Shown: positions 7,452 to 16,639, counted from the stretch's first letter. The stretch: 64,000 nucleotides of DNA from Streptomyces flaveolus (GCF_014648815.1 NZ_BMRV01000021.1:50699-114698), one strand, 5' to 3'. Numbers and translations: made by a program. Notes: generated by a model not told the origin, from the letters alone.

Positions 7452-9584
7452 ATGACGTCACCGGACCCCGCCCTTCGGCACGCCCTCGACCGCGAGCGCG
7501 CCCACCACGAGCACTGCCGGACCGCCCTGGCCGCCATGATCGACGGCGCCCGGGACCACGTCGTCACCGGCGAGGACGTCTCCGCCTCCGGTGCCGACGC
7601 CGAGGTCCTCGGATACCGGCTGCGCAGCCGGGCCAAGGCCCTGGACGAACTGCCCGAGGGGCCGCTGTTCTTCGGGCGGCTCGACCTCGCCGGACGCGAC
7701 GGTGACGGCGACCGCGAGCCTCCGGGGCAGGAGGACGACGGCCGGACACTGCACATCGGCCGGCTGCGGATCACGGAGGACCCCGCCGCCCCGCCGCTCG
7801 TCGTCGACTGGCGCGCCCCCGTCGCCCGCGCCTTCTACCAGGCCACCGCCCGCGCACCGCAGGGCGTCGCCGTCCGCCGCCGCTTCGGCTGGGCGCCCGG
7901 CAGCCTCGGGGACCCGGCCGACCTCACCGGACTGGAGGACGAGCACCTCGGGCGCGGGGAGTCCGGCCCGAGCGGCATCGTCGCCCGCGAGATCGAGCGG
8001 CCCCGCGTCGGACCCATGCGGGACATCGCCGCCACCATCCAGCCCGAGCAGGACGACCTGGTCCGCGCCGGCCTGACCGCCTCGGTCTGCGTGCAGGGCT
8101 CCCCCGGCACCGGCAAGACCGCCGTCGGCCTGCACCGGGCCGCGTACCTGCTCTACACCCACCCGCAGCGCATCCGGCGCGGTGGCCTGCTGATCCTCGG
8201 CCCCAACCCCACCTTCCTCTCCTACATCGCCGAGGTGCTGCCGGCCCTCGGCGAAACCGGCGTACGGCAGTCCACGCTCTCCCAGGAGATCGCCCTGCAC
8301 CCGGTCACCGGCACCGACGACGAGCGGGCCGCCGCCGTCAAGCACGACGCCCGCATGGCCGAGGTGCTGCGCCGCGCCCTGTACGCGCGCGTGGCCGCCG
8401 ACGCCGCCGACTCCCTCGTCGTGCCGGACGGTTCGTACCGCCGGCGGGTGCCGGGCGACGTGCTCGCGCGGATCGTGACGGACGTACGGGAGGAGCAACC
8501 GCCGTACGCCGTGGGGCGGGAGCGGGTGCGGTCCCGGATCGTGCGGTACGTCCAGGACGAGGCCGAACGGCGCGGCGGGCCGCGGAACGGCACCTGGGTG
8601 CGCCGGATCGAACGGGCCCGGCCGGTCGGCGCGTACCTCGACGCCGTCTGGCCGCGGGTGCGGCCGGAGGAGGTCGTCGCCCGGCTGCTCGGTGACCCGG
8701 GGGAGCTGGCGAAGGCCGCGGACGGGCTGCTGGACGCCGACGAGCAGAAGGCGCTGCACCGGGCGGCCGGGTCGCCGCGGTCGTGGCGGTCGGCGCGCTG
8801 GTCGGCCGCCGACCTCGTCCTCCTCGACGAGGTCGCCGGGCTCCTCGAACACCCCGAGGGCTACGACCACATCGTCGTCGACGAGGCCCAGGACCTGTCC
8901 CCGATGGAGTGCCGGGCCATCGCGCGGCGTGCGGTCTTCGGGTCGCTCACCGTCCTCGGCGACCTGGCCCAGGGCACCACCCCGTGGGCGGCGCGGTCGT
9001 GGCCGGCGCTCCTCGCCCATCTGGGCAGGCCGGAGGCGCCCGTGGTGCCGCTGACCACCGGCTTCCGGGTGCCGCGGGCGATCGTCGGCCTCACCAACCG
9101 GCTGCTCGCCCGGCTGGACGTGGACGTGCCCGAGGCCCGTTCCCTGCGCGGGGACGGAGAGCTGACGATGCGCCCGGCCGCGCCCGGCGATCTGGCGGAC
9201 GCGGTCGCCGGCGCCGTCCGGAACGCGCTGGCCCGGGAGGGTTCCGTCGGTGTCGTCGCCGCCGACGCCGACGTCTCCCGGGTGCGGGCCGCCCTCGACG
9301 CGGCCGGAATCGCGGCGGCGGGTCCCGAGGAGCTCGGTGCCCCGGTGTCCGTGGTTCCGGCGAGCCTCGTCAAGGGCCTGGAGTACGACCACGTCGTCGC
9401 CGTCGAACCGGCGGCGATCGCCGAGGCGGAGGAGCGGGGACTGCACCGGCTGTACGTCGTGCTGACCCGGGCGGTGTCCCGGCTGGACGTGGTGCACGCA
9501 CGGCCGCTGCCGTTCGGACGGAGGGGCCGAAAGCCATGGACGCACCCCGCGCCGGATTCGCTAGCATGTCCGAACTTACGATGA
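7452..9584 (+). CDS. HelD-like UvrD/Rep-superfamily ATPase
   Basis: 710 residues, the usual size for actinobacterial HelD. Visible features are an N-terminal helical arm, DWRAPVARAFYQATARAP typical of HelD, Walker A GSPGTGKT at residues 216-223, Walker B VVDEAQDLS near 475, and C-terminal helicase motifs TTGFRVP and LYVVLTRAV. HelD binds RNA polymerase, clears stalled nucleic acid and recycles the enzyme; some Streptomyces paralogues confer rifamycin tolerance. I see no obvious rifamycin-associated element upstream. The start ATG is supported by the leaderless promoter. Confidence 0.82.
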   Translation: MTSPDPALRHALDRERAHHEHCRTALAAMIDGARDHVVTGEDVSASGADAEVLGYRLRSRAKALDELPEGPLFFGRLDLAGRDGDGDREPPGQEDDGRTLHIGRLRITEDPAAPPLVVDWRAPVARAFYQATARAPQGVAVRRRFGWAPGSLGDPADLTGLEDEHLGRGESGPSGIVAREIERPRVGPMRDIAATIQPEQDDLVRAGLTASVCVQGSPGTGKTAVGLHRAAYLLYTHPQRIRRGGLLILGPNPTFLSYIAEVLPALGETGVRQSTLSQEIALHPVTGTDDERAAAVKHDARMAEVLRRALYARVAADAADSLVVPDGSYRRRVPGDVLARIVTDVREEQPPYAVGRERVRSRIVRYVQDEAERRGGPRNGTWVRRIERARPVGAYLDAVWPRVRPEEVVARLLGDPGELAKAADGLLDADEQKALHRAAGSPRSWRSARWSAADLVLLDEVAGLLEHPEGYDHIVVDEAQDLSPMECRAIARRAVFGSLTVLGDLAQGTTPWAARSWPALLAHLGRPEAPVVPLTTGFRVPRAIVGLTNRLLARLDVDVPEARSLRGDGELTMRPAAPGDLADAVAGAVRNALAREGSVGVVAADADVSRVRAALDAAGIAAAGPEELGAPVSVVPASLVKGLEYDHVVAVEPAAIAEAEERGLHRLYVVLTRAVSRLDVVHARPLPFGRRGRKPWTHPAPDSLACPNLR

Positions 9585-9642
9585 TCGCCCATCACTCGTT
9601 CGTGTTTCCTTAACTGCCTGTTCCTCACAAATCGGCCAAAAA

Positions 9643-11013
9643 TTGATACCTGCAGCGTCGCGCCTGTTGTCGCGAATAAGCGTCAGAAGCACGTTCACCG
9701 CGTGGCGTCGGCCACGGGTGATGCTGTGGACCACGGCGGGTGTGGCGGTCCTCGGGTTCCTCGTCGCGCTGGAGATCGCCGCGCGTCACTACGGCGAGCC
9801 GGGACCGATCACCAACCAGGCGCGCGAGGTGGTCTTCGCCCCCGCCTCCGGGCCGCTGCTGTACGCCAGCATGGCGTTGATGACGGTGGTGCTCACCTGG
9901 CGGCAGCGGTTCGTCGCGGCCGGCGTCGCGGTCGGCATCGACGTCGTCTTCGCCCTGGTGCGGTGGGCGGTCGGCGCCGAGATGAACTTCGGCAACGGCG
10001 CGCTGTGGGTGATCCTGGGCGGCGCGGTGGTCGCCGTCACGCGCCGCACCGGGCCGGAACGCGTCCTGCTGCTGAAGGGCGTCGGGCTGGGGCTGTTGCT
10101 GGTGGCCGGCCGCAAGACCGGCGACGCCTGGCTGCTCATCACGTCGAAGACCCGCCCGACGGTGCTGGACCAGTACCTGGCGAGCGCCGACCACGCGCTG
10201 GGCAACCCGTCGTGGGTGGCCGGCCGGATCGTCGGCGCCACCGGCCCGGTCGGCCATCGGGTCCTCGACTTCGTCTACGTCATGCTCCCCGTGGCCGCGG
10301 TCGTGGTCGCCGTGTGGCAGCTGCGCAAGGTGGCGGCCGAGCGACGCTTCCCGCGCCACCACCTGGTGCGCACCTTCCTGGCCGTCGGCCTGCTCGGGCC
10401 GGCCGTCTACATGGTCTTCCCGGTGGTCGGGCCGATCTTCGCCTATGGCGACGGCGCCTGGGGCACCGGCGGCGGGCCATGGGCGGTGGCCCATCTGTGG
10501 CCGCACACGCTGCCGCCGGCCGGCGCGCCGCAGCACATGCCGTACGACGCCTTCACCCCGCGCAACTGCATGCCCAGCCTGCACACGGCATGGGCCGTCG
10601 TGATCTTCATCCACTCCCGTACCGGCCCCCGCGTCCTGCGCTGGGCGGGCGCGTTCTGGCTGGTCGCCACGCTCACCGCGACGCTGGGATTCGGCTACCA
10701 CTACGGCGTGGACCTGGTGGCCGGCGTGGTGTTCGCGTGCACGGTCGAGGCGGGGCTGCGCACGTACGACCGCGGTCTGGACTGGCCGGGCATCCGGCTG
10801 GTCGCCTACGGCGCGACGGTGTTCGGCGCGCTGCTCGTCTCGTACCGCTACCTGCCCGTGGAGATGGCCGCGCACCCGTGGGTGGCCGGGCCGCTCCTGC
10901 TGCTGGCGATGGCCTCCGTGGTGTACGGGTACACGCGCACCACCGGGCTGTGGGACCCCGAGGCCGTGCCGGTACCGGCACCGCAGGCGCGTCCCCAGCC
11001 CGAACTGGTGTGA
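9643..11013 (+). CDS. PAP2-family integral membrane phosphatase/transferase
   Basis: About 456 residues with roughly ten hydrophobic segments. The PAP2 signature appears as NCMPSLHTAWAVV (residues ~308-320) and GYHYGVDLVAG (~351), giving the His-Asp-His machinery of the PAP2_3 branch that includes inositol-phosphoryl transferases. It probably acts on a lipid- or polyprenyl-linked phosphate at the membrane. The start is uncertain: TTG at 9643 gives the longest frame without a ribosome site, and GTG 9718 or ATG 9721 would begin just before the first membrane segment. A short hairpin lies right after the stop. Confidence 0.75.
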   Translation: MIPAASRLLSRISVRSTFTAWRRPRVMLWTTAGVAVLGFLVALEIAARHYGEPGPITNQAREVVFAPASGPLLYASMALMTVVLTWRQRFVAAGVAVGIDVVFALVRWAVGAEMNFGNGALWVILGGAVVAVTRRTGPERVLLLKGVGLGLLLVAGRKTGDAWLLITSKTRPTVLDQYLASADHALGNPSWVAGRIVGATGPVGHRVLDFVYVMLPVAAVVVAVWQLRKVAAERRFPRHHLVRTFLAVGLLGPAVYMVFPVVGPIFAYGDGAWGTGGGPWAVAHLWPHTLPPAGAPQHMPYDAFTPRNCMPSLHTAWAVVIFIHSRTGPRVLRWAGAFWLVATLTATLGFGYHYGVDLVAGVVFACTVEAGLRTYDRGLDWPGIRLVAYGATVFGALLVSYRYLPVEMAAHPWVAGPLLLLAMASVVYGYTRTTGLWDPEAVPVPAPQARPQPELV

Positions 11014-11028
11014 GCCCGGCCGCCGGGC
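11014..11028 (+). terminator. short hairpin after the PAP2 gene
   Basis: GCCCGG-CCG-CCGGGC begins directly after the stop codon. It is a small GC stem without a T run, so only a weak terminator call. Confidence 0.35.
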
Positions 11029-11045
11029 GGCGCCGAGGCGCACTC

Positions 11046-11065
11046 TTGCAAGCGGCTGCTTGCAA
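11046..11065. promoter_or_regulatory. perfect inverted repeat upstream of the XRE regulator
   Basis: TTGCAAGCGGCTGCTTGCAA: 8-bp arms around four bases, 29 bases before the XRE start codon. XRE regulators of this kind are often autoregulated, so this is a candidate self-operator. Confidence 0.6.
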
Positions 11066-11094
11066 TAGTTAGCACGCTGGTGCATGGTGGAGAC

Positions 11095-11577
11095 ATGGCT
11101 TCGCTCAACGTCGGCAATCTCGGTGAGTACCTGCGCGAGCAGCGGCGCAACGCGCAACTGTCGCTGCGGCAGCTCGCCGATGCCGCCGGGGTGTCGAATC
11201 CGTACCTGAGCCAGATCGAGCGCGGGCTGCGCAAGCCGAGCGCGGAGGTGCTCCAGCAGGTCGCCAAGGCGCTGCGGATCTCCGCCGAGACGCTGTACGT
11301 GCGTGCCGGGATCCTTGACGCGGAACGGGACCGGGACGAAGTGGAGACGCGTGCGGTCGTCCTCGCCGATCCCACGCTGAACGAGCGGCAGAAGCAGGTG
11401 CTGCTCCAGATCTACGACTCGTTCCGCAAGGAGAACGGGTTCGGTACGGACGACACCCCGGGCGAAGTCGCCGACGACGCCCCCGAGGGCGGCCTCGGCG
11501 GCGGCGGCTCCATACCCGGCCGCCGCCCCCGTACGAGCGGCGGCGGCGACGCCGACCCGCAGCAGACGGCCGGATGA
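11095..11577 (+). CDS. XRE-family regulator next to an HbhA-like gene
   Basis: 160 residues. The HTH occupies residues ~8-62 (LREQRRNAQLSLRQLADAAG, SNPYLSQIERGLRKPSAEVL). A short acidic, Gly-rich tail follows. The ATG at 11095 has GGTGGAGA upstream. In Mycobacterium tuberculosis the equivalent order is an XRE regulator (Rv0474), hbhA (Rv0475) and a DUF2516 protein (Rv0476), the same trio seen here, so the gene is part of an old actinobacterial block. It ends in ATGA, overlapping an ATG that opens the frame leading into the HbhA-like gene. It probably regulates itself and its neighbour. Confidence 0.85.
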   Translation: MASLNVGNLGEYLREQRRNAQLSLRQLADAAGVSNPYLSQIERGLRKPSAEVLQQVAKALRISAETLYVRAGILDAERDRDEVETRAVVLADPTLNERQKQVLLQIYDSFRKENGFGTDDTPGEVADDAPEGGLGGGGSIPGRRPRTSGGGDADPQQTAG

Positions 11578-11657
11578 GCACGAGCGAGCAGCCGGCCGGC
11601 CGGGCGCGGGACCACCAACCGACCCTCAGCCGAACGCATTCCGGGAGGACCAGCACC

Positions 11658-12266
11658 ATGGCCATCACCGACGACCTGCGCAAGACCTTCAGCGACCCCA
11701 CCCCGCTCTACTTCGCCGCCGGCACCGCCGACCTGGCCTTCCAGCAGGCCAAGAAGGTGCCGGTGCTGGTGGAGCAGCTGCGCACCGAGGCGCCGGCGCG
11801 TATCGAGGCCGTGCGCAACACCGACCCGAAGGCCGTCCAGGAGAAGGCGACGGCCCGCGTCAAGGAGACGCAGGGCACCCTGCAGACCAAGGTCAACGAG
11901 CTCCTCGGGTCCCTCGACGCCGACTTCAAGAAGCTCGGCGAGACCGCCCAGGACCTCGCGCTGCGCGGTGTCGGCGTCGCCGCCGAGTACGCCGTCAAGG
12001 CCCGGGAGACCTACGAGAAGGTCGCCGAGCACGGCGAGCAGGCCGTGCGCACCTGGCGCGGCCAGGCCGCCGACGGCATCGAGGACCTCGCCGAGGGCGT
12101 GGAGGAGGTGGCCGTGGCCGTCGAGCCGAAGCGCGAACCCGTCACGGTCACGGAGGACAAGCCGGCCGCGGCGAAGAAGACCCCGCCCGCCCGCAAGGCT
12201 CCGGCGAAGAAGCCCACCCCCACCCCCACCACCGTCGCCAAGAAGACGACGCCGCCCGGCAAGTAG
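11658..12266 (+). CDS. HbhA-like (heparin-binding haemagglutinin) surface protein
   Basis: 202 residues. The N-terminal ~150 residues are a helical, coiled-coil-rich segment (TADLAFQQAKKVPVLVEQL onward). The last ~40 residues are Lys/Pro/Ala repeats (KKTPPARKAPAKKPTPTP), the architecture of mycobacterial HbhA, where the Lys-rich tail binds heparan sulfate. There is no signal peptide, which also fits HbhA. The ATG at 11658 is chosen because GGGAGGA stands before it; ATG 11574 lacks one. In a saprophyte the tail more likely binds polyanions such as teichoic acid or DNA; the role is inferred only. Confidence 0.75.
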   Translation: MAITDDLRKTFSDPTPLYFAAGTADLAFQQAKKVPVLVEQLRTEAPARIEAVRNTDPKAVQEKATARVKETQGTLQTKVNELLGSLDADFKKLGETAQDLALRGVGVAAEYAVKARETYEKVAEHGEQAVRTWRGQAADGIEDLAEGVEEVAVAVEPKREPVTVTEDKPAAAKKTPPARKAPAKKPTPTPTTVAKKTTPPGK

Positions 12267-12284
12267 GAGAGCGGAAGCACACGC

Positions 12285-12313
12285 GGGCCGGGCACCCTTG
12301 GGGTGCCCGGCCC
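12285..12313 (+). terminator. strong hairpin after the HbhA-like gene
   Basis: A perfect 13-bp stem (GGGCCGGGCACCC and complement) with a three-base loop, followed by GTTCTCC. It is 18 bases downstream of the stop codon. Confidence 0.8.
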
Positions 12314-12355
12314 GTTCTCCGGGTACGGTGACCGCGTAATGACGACCCGAGTCTG

Positions 12356-12709
12356 GTGGTGGACGTTGTGCTGATGCAGGGGTTCGCAGGCTTCATGTGG
12401 CTGCTGAGCACCGCCCTGATCGTTTTCAGCGGCTTCGCGCTGATCGACGCGGCCACGCGCCGGGAGGACGCCTACCGCGCGGCGGACAAGAAGACCAAGC
12501 CGTTCTGGCTGATCATTCTCGGACTCGCGTTCGTGGTGAACCTGCTCTTCCCGATCCTGTCGTTCCTGCCGATCATCGGTCTCGTCGCGACGATCGTGTA
12601 CATGGTCGACGTGCGGCCCGTGCTGCGCGGCCTGCCGGGCGGCGGCCGCAACAGCCGCCGCGGCTCCAGCAGCGACGGCCCGTACGGACCGTACAACGGC
12701 GGACGCTGA
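12356..12709 (+). CDS. DUF2516-family small membrane protein
   Basis: Up to 117 residues with hydrophobic segments at ~9-30 and ~48-85 (PFWLIILGLAFVVNLLFPIL, FLPIIGLVATIVYMVDVRP). A polar, Gly/Ser/Arg tail follows. DVRP after the last segment is characteristic of DUF2516. The family sits beside hbhA in mycobacteria as well, so the pairing is conserved although its function is not known. Several GTG/ATG codons (12356, 12368, 12374) could be the start; the precise one is unsettled. Confidence 0.7.
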   Translation: MVDVVLMQGFAGFMWLLSTALIVFSGFALIDAATRREDAYRAADKKTKPFWLIILGLAFVVNLLFPILSFLPIIGLVATIVYMVDVRPVLRGLPGGGRNSRRGSSSDGPYGPYNGGR

Positions 12710-12733
12710 CCGCCGCGCCGCCCCGCGGGGCGG

Positions 12734-14110
12734 TCAGGGAGCCCGGTCCAGCAGCAGGACGGCCACGTCGTCCGTCAGCTCACCGCCGTTGAGGTCGCGG
12801 ACCTCGTTGACGGCCGTCCGGATCAGCTCCTCGCCGCGCAGGCCGTCGGCGAAGCGGCGGCGGACCAGCTCCACCATGCCGTCCTGGCCGAGCCGCTCGC
12901 GGCCCTCGCCGATGTGGCCCTCGATCAGGCCGTCGGTGTAGAGCATCAGGCTCCACTCGGCGCCCAGCTCCACCTGCATGCGCGGCCAGCGGGCACCCGG
13001 CAGCAGCCCGAGCGCCGGGCCGTTGTTGTCGTACGGCAGCAGACGGGCGGGCATGCCGGGGCCGGCGATCAGCGGCGCCGGGTGTCCGGCCAGGCACAGG
13101 CCCGCGCGGCGCCCGTCCGGTGCGATGTCCACGGTGCACAGCGTCGCGAAGATCTCGTCGTCCGAGCGCTCGTGCTCCAGCACCTGCTGCAGCGTGCCGA
13201 GCAGCTGGTCCCCGCACAGGCCCGCCAGGGTCAGCGCACGCCAGGCGATCCGCAGCTCCACGCCGAGCGCCGCCTCGTCCGGGCCGTGCCCGCAGACGTC
13301 GCCGATCATGGCGTGCACGGTGCCGTCCGGGGTGCGGACCACGTCGTAGAAGTCGCCGCCGAGCAGGGCGCGCGAACGGCCCGGACGGTAGCGGGCCGCG
13401 AACCGCAGCGGGGAGCCCTCCAGGAGCGGGGTCGGCAGCAGACCGCGCTCCAGGCGCGCGTTCTCCTGCGCGCGCAGCCGGCCCTCGGCCAGGCGCCGCT
13501 CCGCCGAGTCGGACCGCTTGCGCTCGACGGCGTAGCGGATGGCCCGGCTCAGCAGCCGGCCGTCCAGCTCGTCGCGGAACAGGTAGTCCTGCGCGCCGAC
13601 CGCCACCGCCTCCGCGCCGCGCTCGGCGTCGCTGGAGGAGGTGAGCGCGAGCACCGCGTGCCGGGGCGCCAGCTCCAGCACGTGCTTGAGCACCGCCAGC
13701 TCGTCGTCGTCCTCGCCGTCGCCCGCCCGCGCCGGGGCGGACAGGGCCAGGTCCAGCAGGATGCAGTGGACGTCGTCGGTCAGCAGCCGCTCGGCCTCGG
13801 TGAGGTTGCGTGCGGTGCGGACGCGGATCGGCTTGCCGGCCTGGTCGAGCAGGTCCGGCACGATCGGCGAGCCGGCCGGATCGTCCTCGATCAGCAGCAG
13901 CGTCAGGTTCGTGGGAGTGGTGCTCTCTCGCTGGTCCGTGGTCTTCTCGCGCTTCTCCGTCGGGTTCTCTCGCTGACTGGTGGGGTTCTCGGCCGGGTTC
14001 GTCCCGAGCGGGGCCTGTTCCGGGGAACGGCCGCTCCGCGGGGACGCGGCGGGCGCCTGACCACACTCCACGGCCGGGATCGCCCTCTGCCGCGGTACGG
14101 GTACGGGCAT
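12734..14110 (-). CDS. response-regulator receiver fused to PP2C/SpoIIE-type phosphatase
   Basis: 458 residues. After a low-complexity leader (repeats such as NPTSQREN, TEKREK, TDQREST), a receiver domain at ~70-200 shows LLLIEDD and the phospho-acceptor in ILLDLAL; the usual Lys is Arg in DYLFRDEL. The C-terminal half is a complete SpoIIE/PP2C domain: LGGDFYDVV, MIGDVCGHGPDEAA, YTDGLIEGH and LTDDVAVLLL carry the metal-binding Asp residues. Such proteins dephosphorylate anti-anti-sigma factors in the partner-switching system. ATG 14110 is chosen because GGAAGGAA lies upstream. It follows the NlpC gene on the same strand after a hairpin. Confidence 0.85.
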   Translation of the reverse strand: MPVPVPRQRAIPAVECGQAPAASPRSGRSPEQAPLGTNPAENPTSQRENPTEKREKTTDQRESTTPTNLTLLLIEDDPAGSPIVPDLLDQAGKPIRVRTARNLTEAERLLTDDVHCILLDLALSAPARAGDGEDDDELAVLKHVLELAPRHAVLALTSSSDAERGAEAVAVGAQDYLFRDELDGRLLSRAIRYAVERKRSDSAERRLAEGRLRAQENARLERGLLPTPLLEGSPLRFAARYRPGRSRALLGGDFYDVVRTPDGTVHAMIGDVCGHGPDEAALGVELRIAWRALTLAGLCGDQLLGTLQQVLEHERSDDEIFATLCTVDIAPDGRRAGLCLAGHPAPLIAGPGMPARLLPYDNNGPALGLLPGARWPRMQVELGAEWSLMLYTDGLIEGHIGEGRERLGQDGMVELVRRRFADGLRGEELIRTAVNEVRDLNGGELTDDVAVLLLDRAP

Positions 14111-14360
14111 CGTCTGGGTTCCTTCCCTCCCCCCGAGGGCATGGCGGGGCGAGGGACCTCGACCCACCGACGGGGACCATAGCGGGTGACGGCGCCGCTG
14201 CGGAATGGTCCACCACACGTCGGACGGCCATCGGCCACTGTCATATGCCGCGTTCCGTACCGCAGTTGGACACGTCGACCGCGGTACGGGGATGACGAAC
14301 GTCACGCGGGGCGGGGTGTCCGGCGTGGACTGGGTCACGTGGGCGGCGTCACGCCCGGGG

Positions 14361-14380
14361 CGCGGGCCGCGTGGCCCGCG
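14361..14380 (-). terminator. hairpin directly after the NlpC/P60 gene
   Basis: CGCGGGCC-GCGT-GGCCCGCG abuts the stop codon of the minus-strand gene ending at 14381. Confidence 0.55.
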
Positions 14381-15484
14381 TCACCGCGGGGGCGCGGTCG
14401 CCGTGTCCGGCCGCACCACGCCGAGGATCGGCATCGTGCCCGCCCCCGCGATCGTCACCGTGCGCCCGGGGCGCGGGGCGTGGACGACCTTGCCGTCACC
14501 GACGTACATCCCGACGTGGCTGGCGTCGTCGAAGTAGATGATCAGGTCGCCGGGGCGCATGTCCTTGATGTCGACGTGCCTCAGCTGCTGCCACTGCTGC
14601 TGCGAGGTGCGCGGGATCACCTGCCCGGCCGCCACCCACGCCTGTGAGGTCAGGCCGGAGCAGTCGTACGCGTCCGGGCCCTCGGCGCCCCACTGGTACG
14701 GCTTGCCGAGCTGGGCGGTGGCGTACTCCACGGCCTTCCTGCCCTGCTCGGTCGCGGAGGCGTCGAGGTCCTTGACCACGCCGGAGCCGAGCCAGGCGGC
14801 CTGGGCCTTCTCCTGGGCCAGCCGTTCCAGCCGGGCGAGGCGCTCCTTCTCCTCCTGCTCCAGCTCGGACTCGAGCTTCTCGGCCGCCGCGATCTGCCCC
14901 TCGATCTTCTTCTGGGCCTTGGCCTTGGCCTTGCGGTTGGCCTCCAGCTTCTTCCACTGGGCGGAGGCGTCCGCCTGGTAGGCCTTCAGGTCCTCCTGGG
15001 CGCGGGCCATCTCGCCGAGCAGGCCCTTGGTGGCGCGCTGGCCCTGCATCACCCGGCCGGTGCTGTCGAGGAACTCCTCGGGGTCCTCGCTCAGGATCAG
15101 CTTGGCCTCGTCGGACAGCCCGCCGGTGCGGTACTGGGCGCGGGCCGCGGCACCCGCGCGGTCCTTGAGGCGGTCCAGCCTCTCCTGGCCCTCGACGATC
15201 TTCTTGGCCAGTGCGACGATCTCGGCGGACTGCTGCTGCGCCTTCTCCTCGGCGGCGTTGTACTCGTCCGTGGCCGAGGCCGCCGCGCGGTAGAGCTCGT
15301 CGAGCTTCTTGCGCACGGCCTCCAGGTCCTTGCCGGGAGCCGCCGCGGGCAGTGCCGTCGTGGAGGCCGTCGGTGTCGGGGCGGGGCCCGGGTCCGCGAA
15401 CGCCGTGCCCGGGGCGGCCAGCACGGTGACCGCGCAGACCACGGTCACGGCGGCAGTCGTCAAGCCACGCTTCCCCGTACGCAT
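14381..15484 (-). CDS. secreted NlpC/P60 peptidoglycan endopeptidase
   Basis: 367 residues. The signal peptide runs to about AAPGTAFA-DP. A long coiled coil follows (residues ~60-240), then a NlpC/P60 domain with the catalytic Cys in YDCSGLTS (~274), His in DASHVGMYVG and a third polar residue in VVHAPRPG. This matches RipA-like cell-wall hydrolases that cut D-Glu to diamino acid bonds and are held inactive by the coiled coil. ATG 15484 has GGGGGCGAGG upstream; earlier in-frame starts would put a basic tail before the signal peptide. The 290 bases upstream contain no recognisable gene; I could not fit a ydaO-type riboswitch with confidence. Confidence 0.85.
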   Translation of the reverse strand: MRTGKRGLTTAAVTVVCAVTVLAAPGTAFADPGPAPTPTASTTALPAAAPGKDLEAVRKKLDELYRAAASATDEYNAAEEKAQQQSAEIVALAKKIVEGQERLDRLKDRAGAAARAQYRTGGLSDEAKLILSEDPEEFLDSTGRVMQGQRATKGLLGEMARAQEDLKAYQADASAQWKKLEANRKAKAKAQKKIEGQIAAAEKLESELEQEEKERLARLERLAQEKAQAAWLGSGVVKDLDASATEQGRKAVEYATAQLGKPYQWGAEGPDAYDCSGLTSQAWVAAGQVIPRTSQQQWQQLRHVDIKDMRPGDLIIYFDDASHVGMYVGDGKVVHAPRPGRTVTIAGAGTMPILGVVRPDTATAPPR

Positions 15485-15774
15485 ACCTCGCCCCCAGAGC
15501 TGATTTACCGTCAGTAACTTCCGTCGCTCGAGGGATCGTGCCATGCCGGCGCGGAAAGCGACAGAGGGGATACTTCCGGGGCTTGTGGAGGGCTTCCCCC
15601 CGCTTGCCGCGGCTTTGCCGCCGCTTCTCCCCCTGTCGCTCCGCCCGTGTCTCCCGCTGTTCCCGCCCGCTTCGCCACCGCCGCTCCCCGTCTTCCCCCG
15701 CTGTGCCGGCACGGCGCTTCCCGTGCTGTGTGACGAACACCTCACGGAGATCGTTCCCGTGCCGAGGCCGCCGC

Positions 15775-16587
15775 TCAGCCGCGCGGGGCCAACGCCTCCC
15801 AGCGCACCGTCACTTCACCCTGCCGCCACCGCCCCGGACCGTCACTCACCGGCCAGTCGGCGCCCAGGTCCCGCACCGCCCGCATCCAGCGCTGGCGGGC
15901 GCCGTAGGAGGCGTAGGGCGCGGCGGCGGCCCAGGCGCGGTCGAAGTCGCGCAGGAAGGCGTGCACCGGCTCGCCGGGGACGTTGCGGTGGATGAGCGCC
16001 TTGGGCAGCCGTTCGGCCAGGTCGGAGGGGCGGTCCAGGGAGCCGAGCCGGGTGGCGAAGGTGACCGTGCGCGGCCCCTCCGGTCCGAGCGCGACCCACA
16101 CGTGCCGCCGCCCGATCTCGTCACAGGTGCCCTCGACCAGGAGGCCGCCGCGGGAGTGCGCCGACGCCGGGGCGAGCCGCGCGCACAGCCGCTGCCAGAC
16201 GGCGGCGACCTCGTCCTCGTCGTACTGGCGCAGCACGTTCGCCGCGCGGATCAGCGACGGGGGCCGGGGGACCGGGACCTCGAAGCCGCCGTGCCGGAAG
16301 ACGAGCCCCGCGCGCGCGTACGGCTCGGCCGCCGCCACCCGCGCCGGGTCGATCTCGACGCCCACCACGCGCGTGCGCGGCGCGACCGTGCGCAGGCGGT
16401 GCAGCAGCTCGACGGCGGTCCAGGGGGCCGCGCCGTAGCCGAGGTCGACGGCGACGGGGTCGGCGGCGCGGCGCAGTTCGGCGCCGTGCGTGGCCGCGAT
16501 CCAGCGGTCCATGCGGCGCAGCCGGTTCGGATTGGTCGTCCCGCGCGTGACCGCCCCTACGGGGCGGGGGGCGGCGCGGGCTGTCAT
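15775..16587 (-). CDS. class I SAM-dependent methyltransferase-like protein
   Basis: 270 residues. Motif I-like VDLGYGAAPWTAVELL and the acidic motif VVGVEIDPARV indicate a Rossmann methyltransferase fold. The remaining two thirds include a conserved-looking block GLLVEGTCDEIGRRHVWVAL. The substrate is unknown. The ATG at 16587 is preceded on this strand by TACCCT and seven bases, so the mRNA is probably leaderless. It is divergent from the DUF4260-TetR operon and shares its operator region. Confidence 0.7.
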   Translation of the reverse strand: MTARAAPRPVGAVTRGTTNPNRLRRMDRWIAATHGAELRRAADPVAVDLGYGAAPWTAVELLHRLRTVAPRTRVVGVEIDPARVAAAEPYARAGLVFRHGGFEVPVPRPPSLIRAANVLRQYDEDEVAAVWQRLCARLAPASAHSRGGLLVEGTCDEIGRRHVWVALGPEGPRTVTFATRLGSLDRPSDLAERLPKALIHRNVPGEPVHAFLRDFDRAWAAAAPYASYGARQRWMRAVRDLGADWPVSDGPGRWRQGEVTVRWEALAPRG

Positions 16588-16639
16588 GCGTACGAGGGTA
16601 TGCGGCCGGTCCTGCCCGGGCCGGGCCAGGGAGGCACGC

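Noticed and set aside
15485..15774. ydaO-type riboswitch before the NlpC gene
   Set aside because: Such elements occur before cell-wall hydrolase genes in Streptomyces, but I could not find the conserved core by eye.
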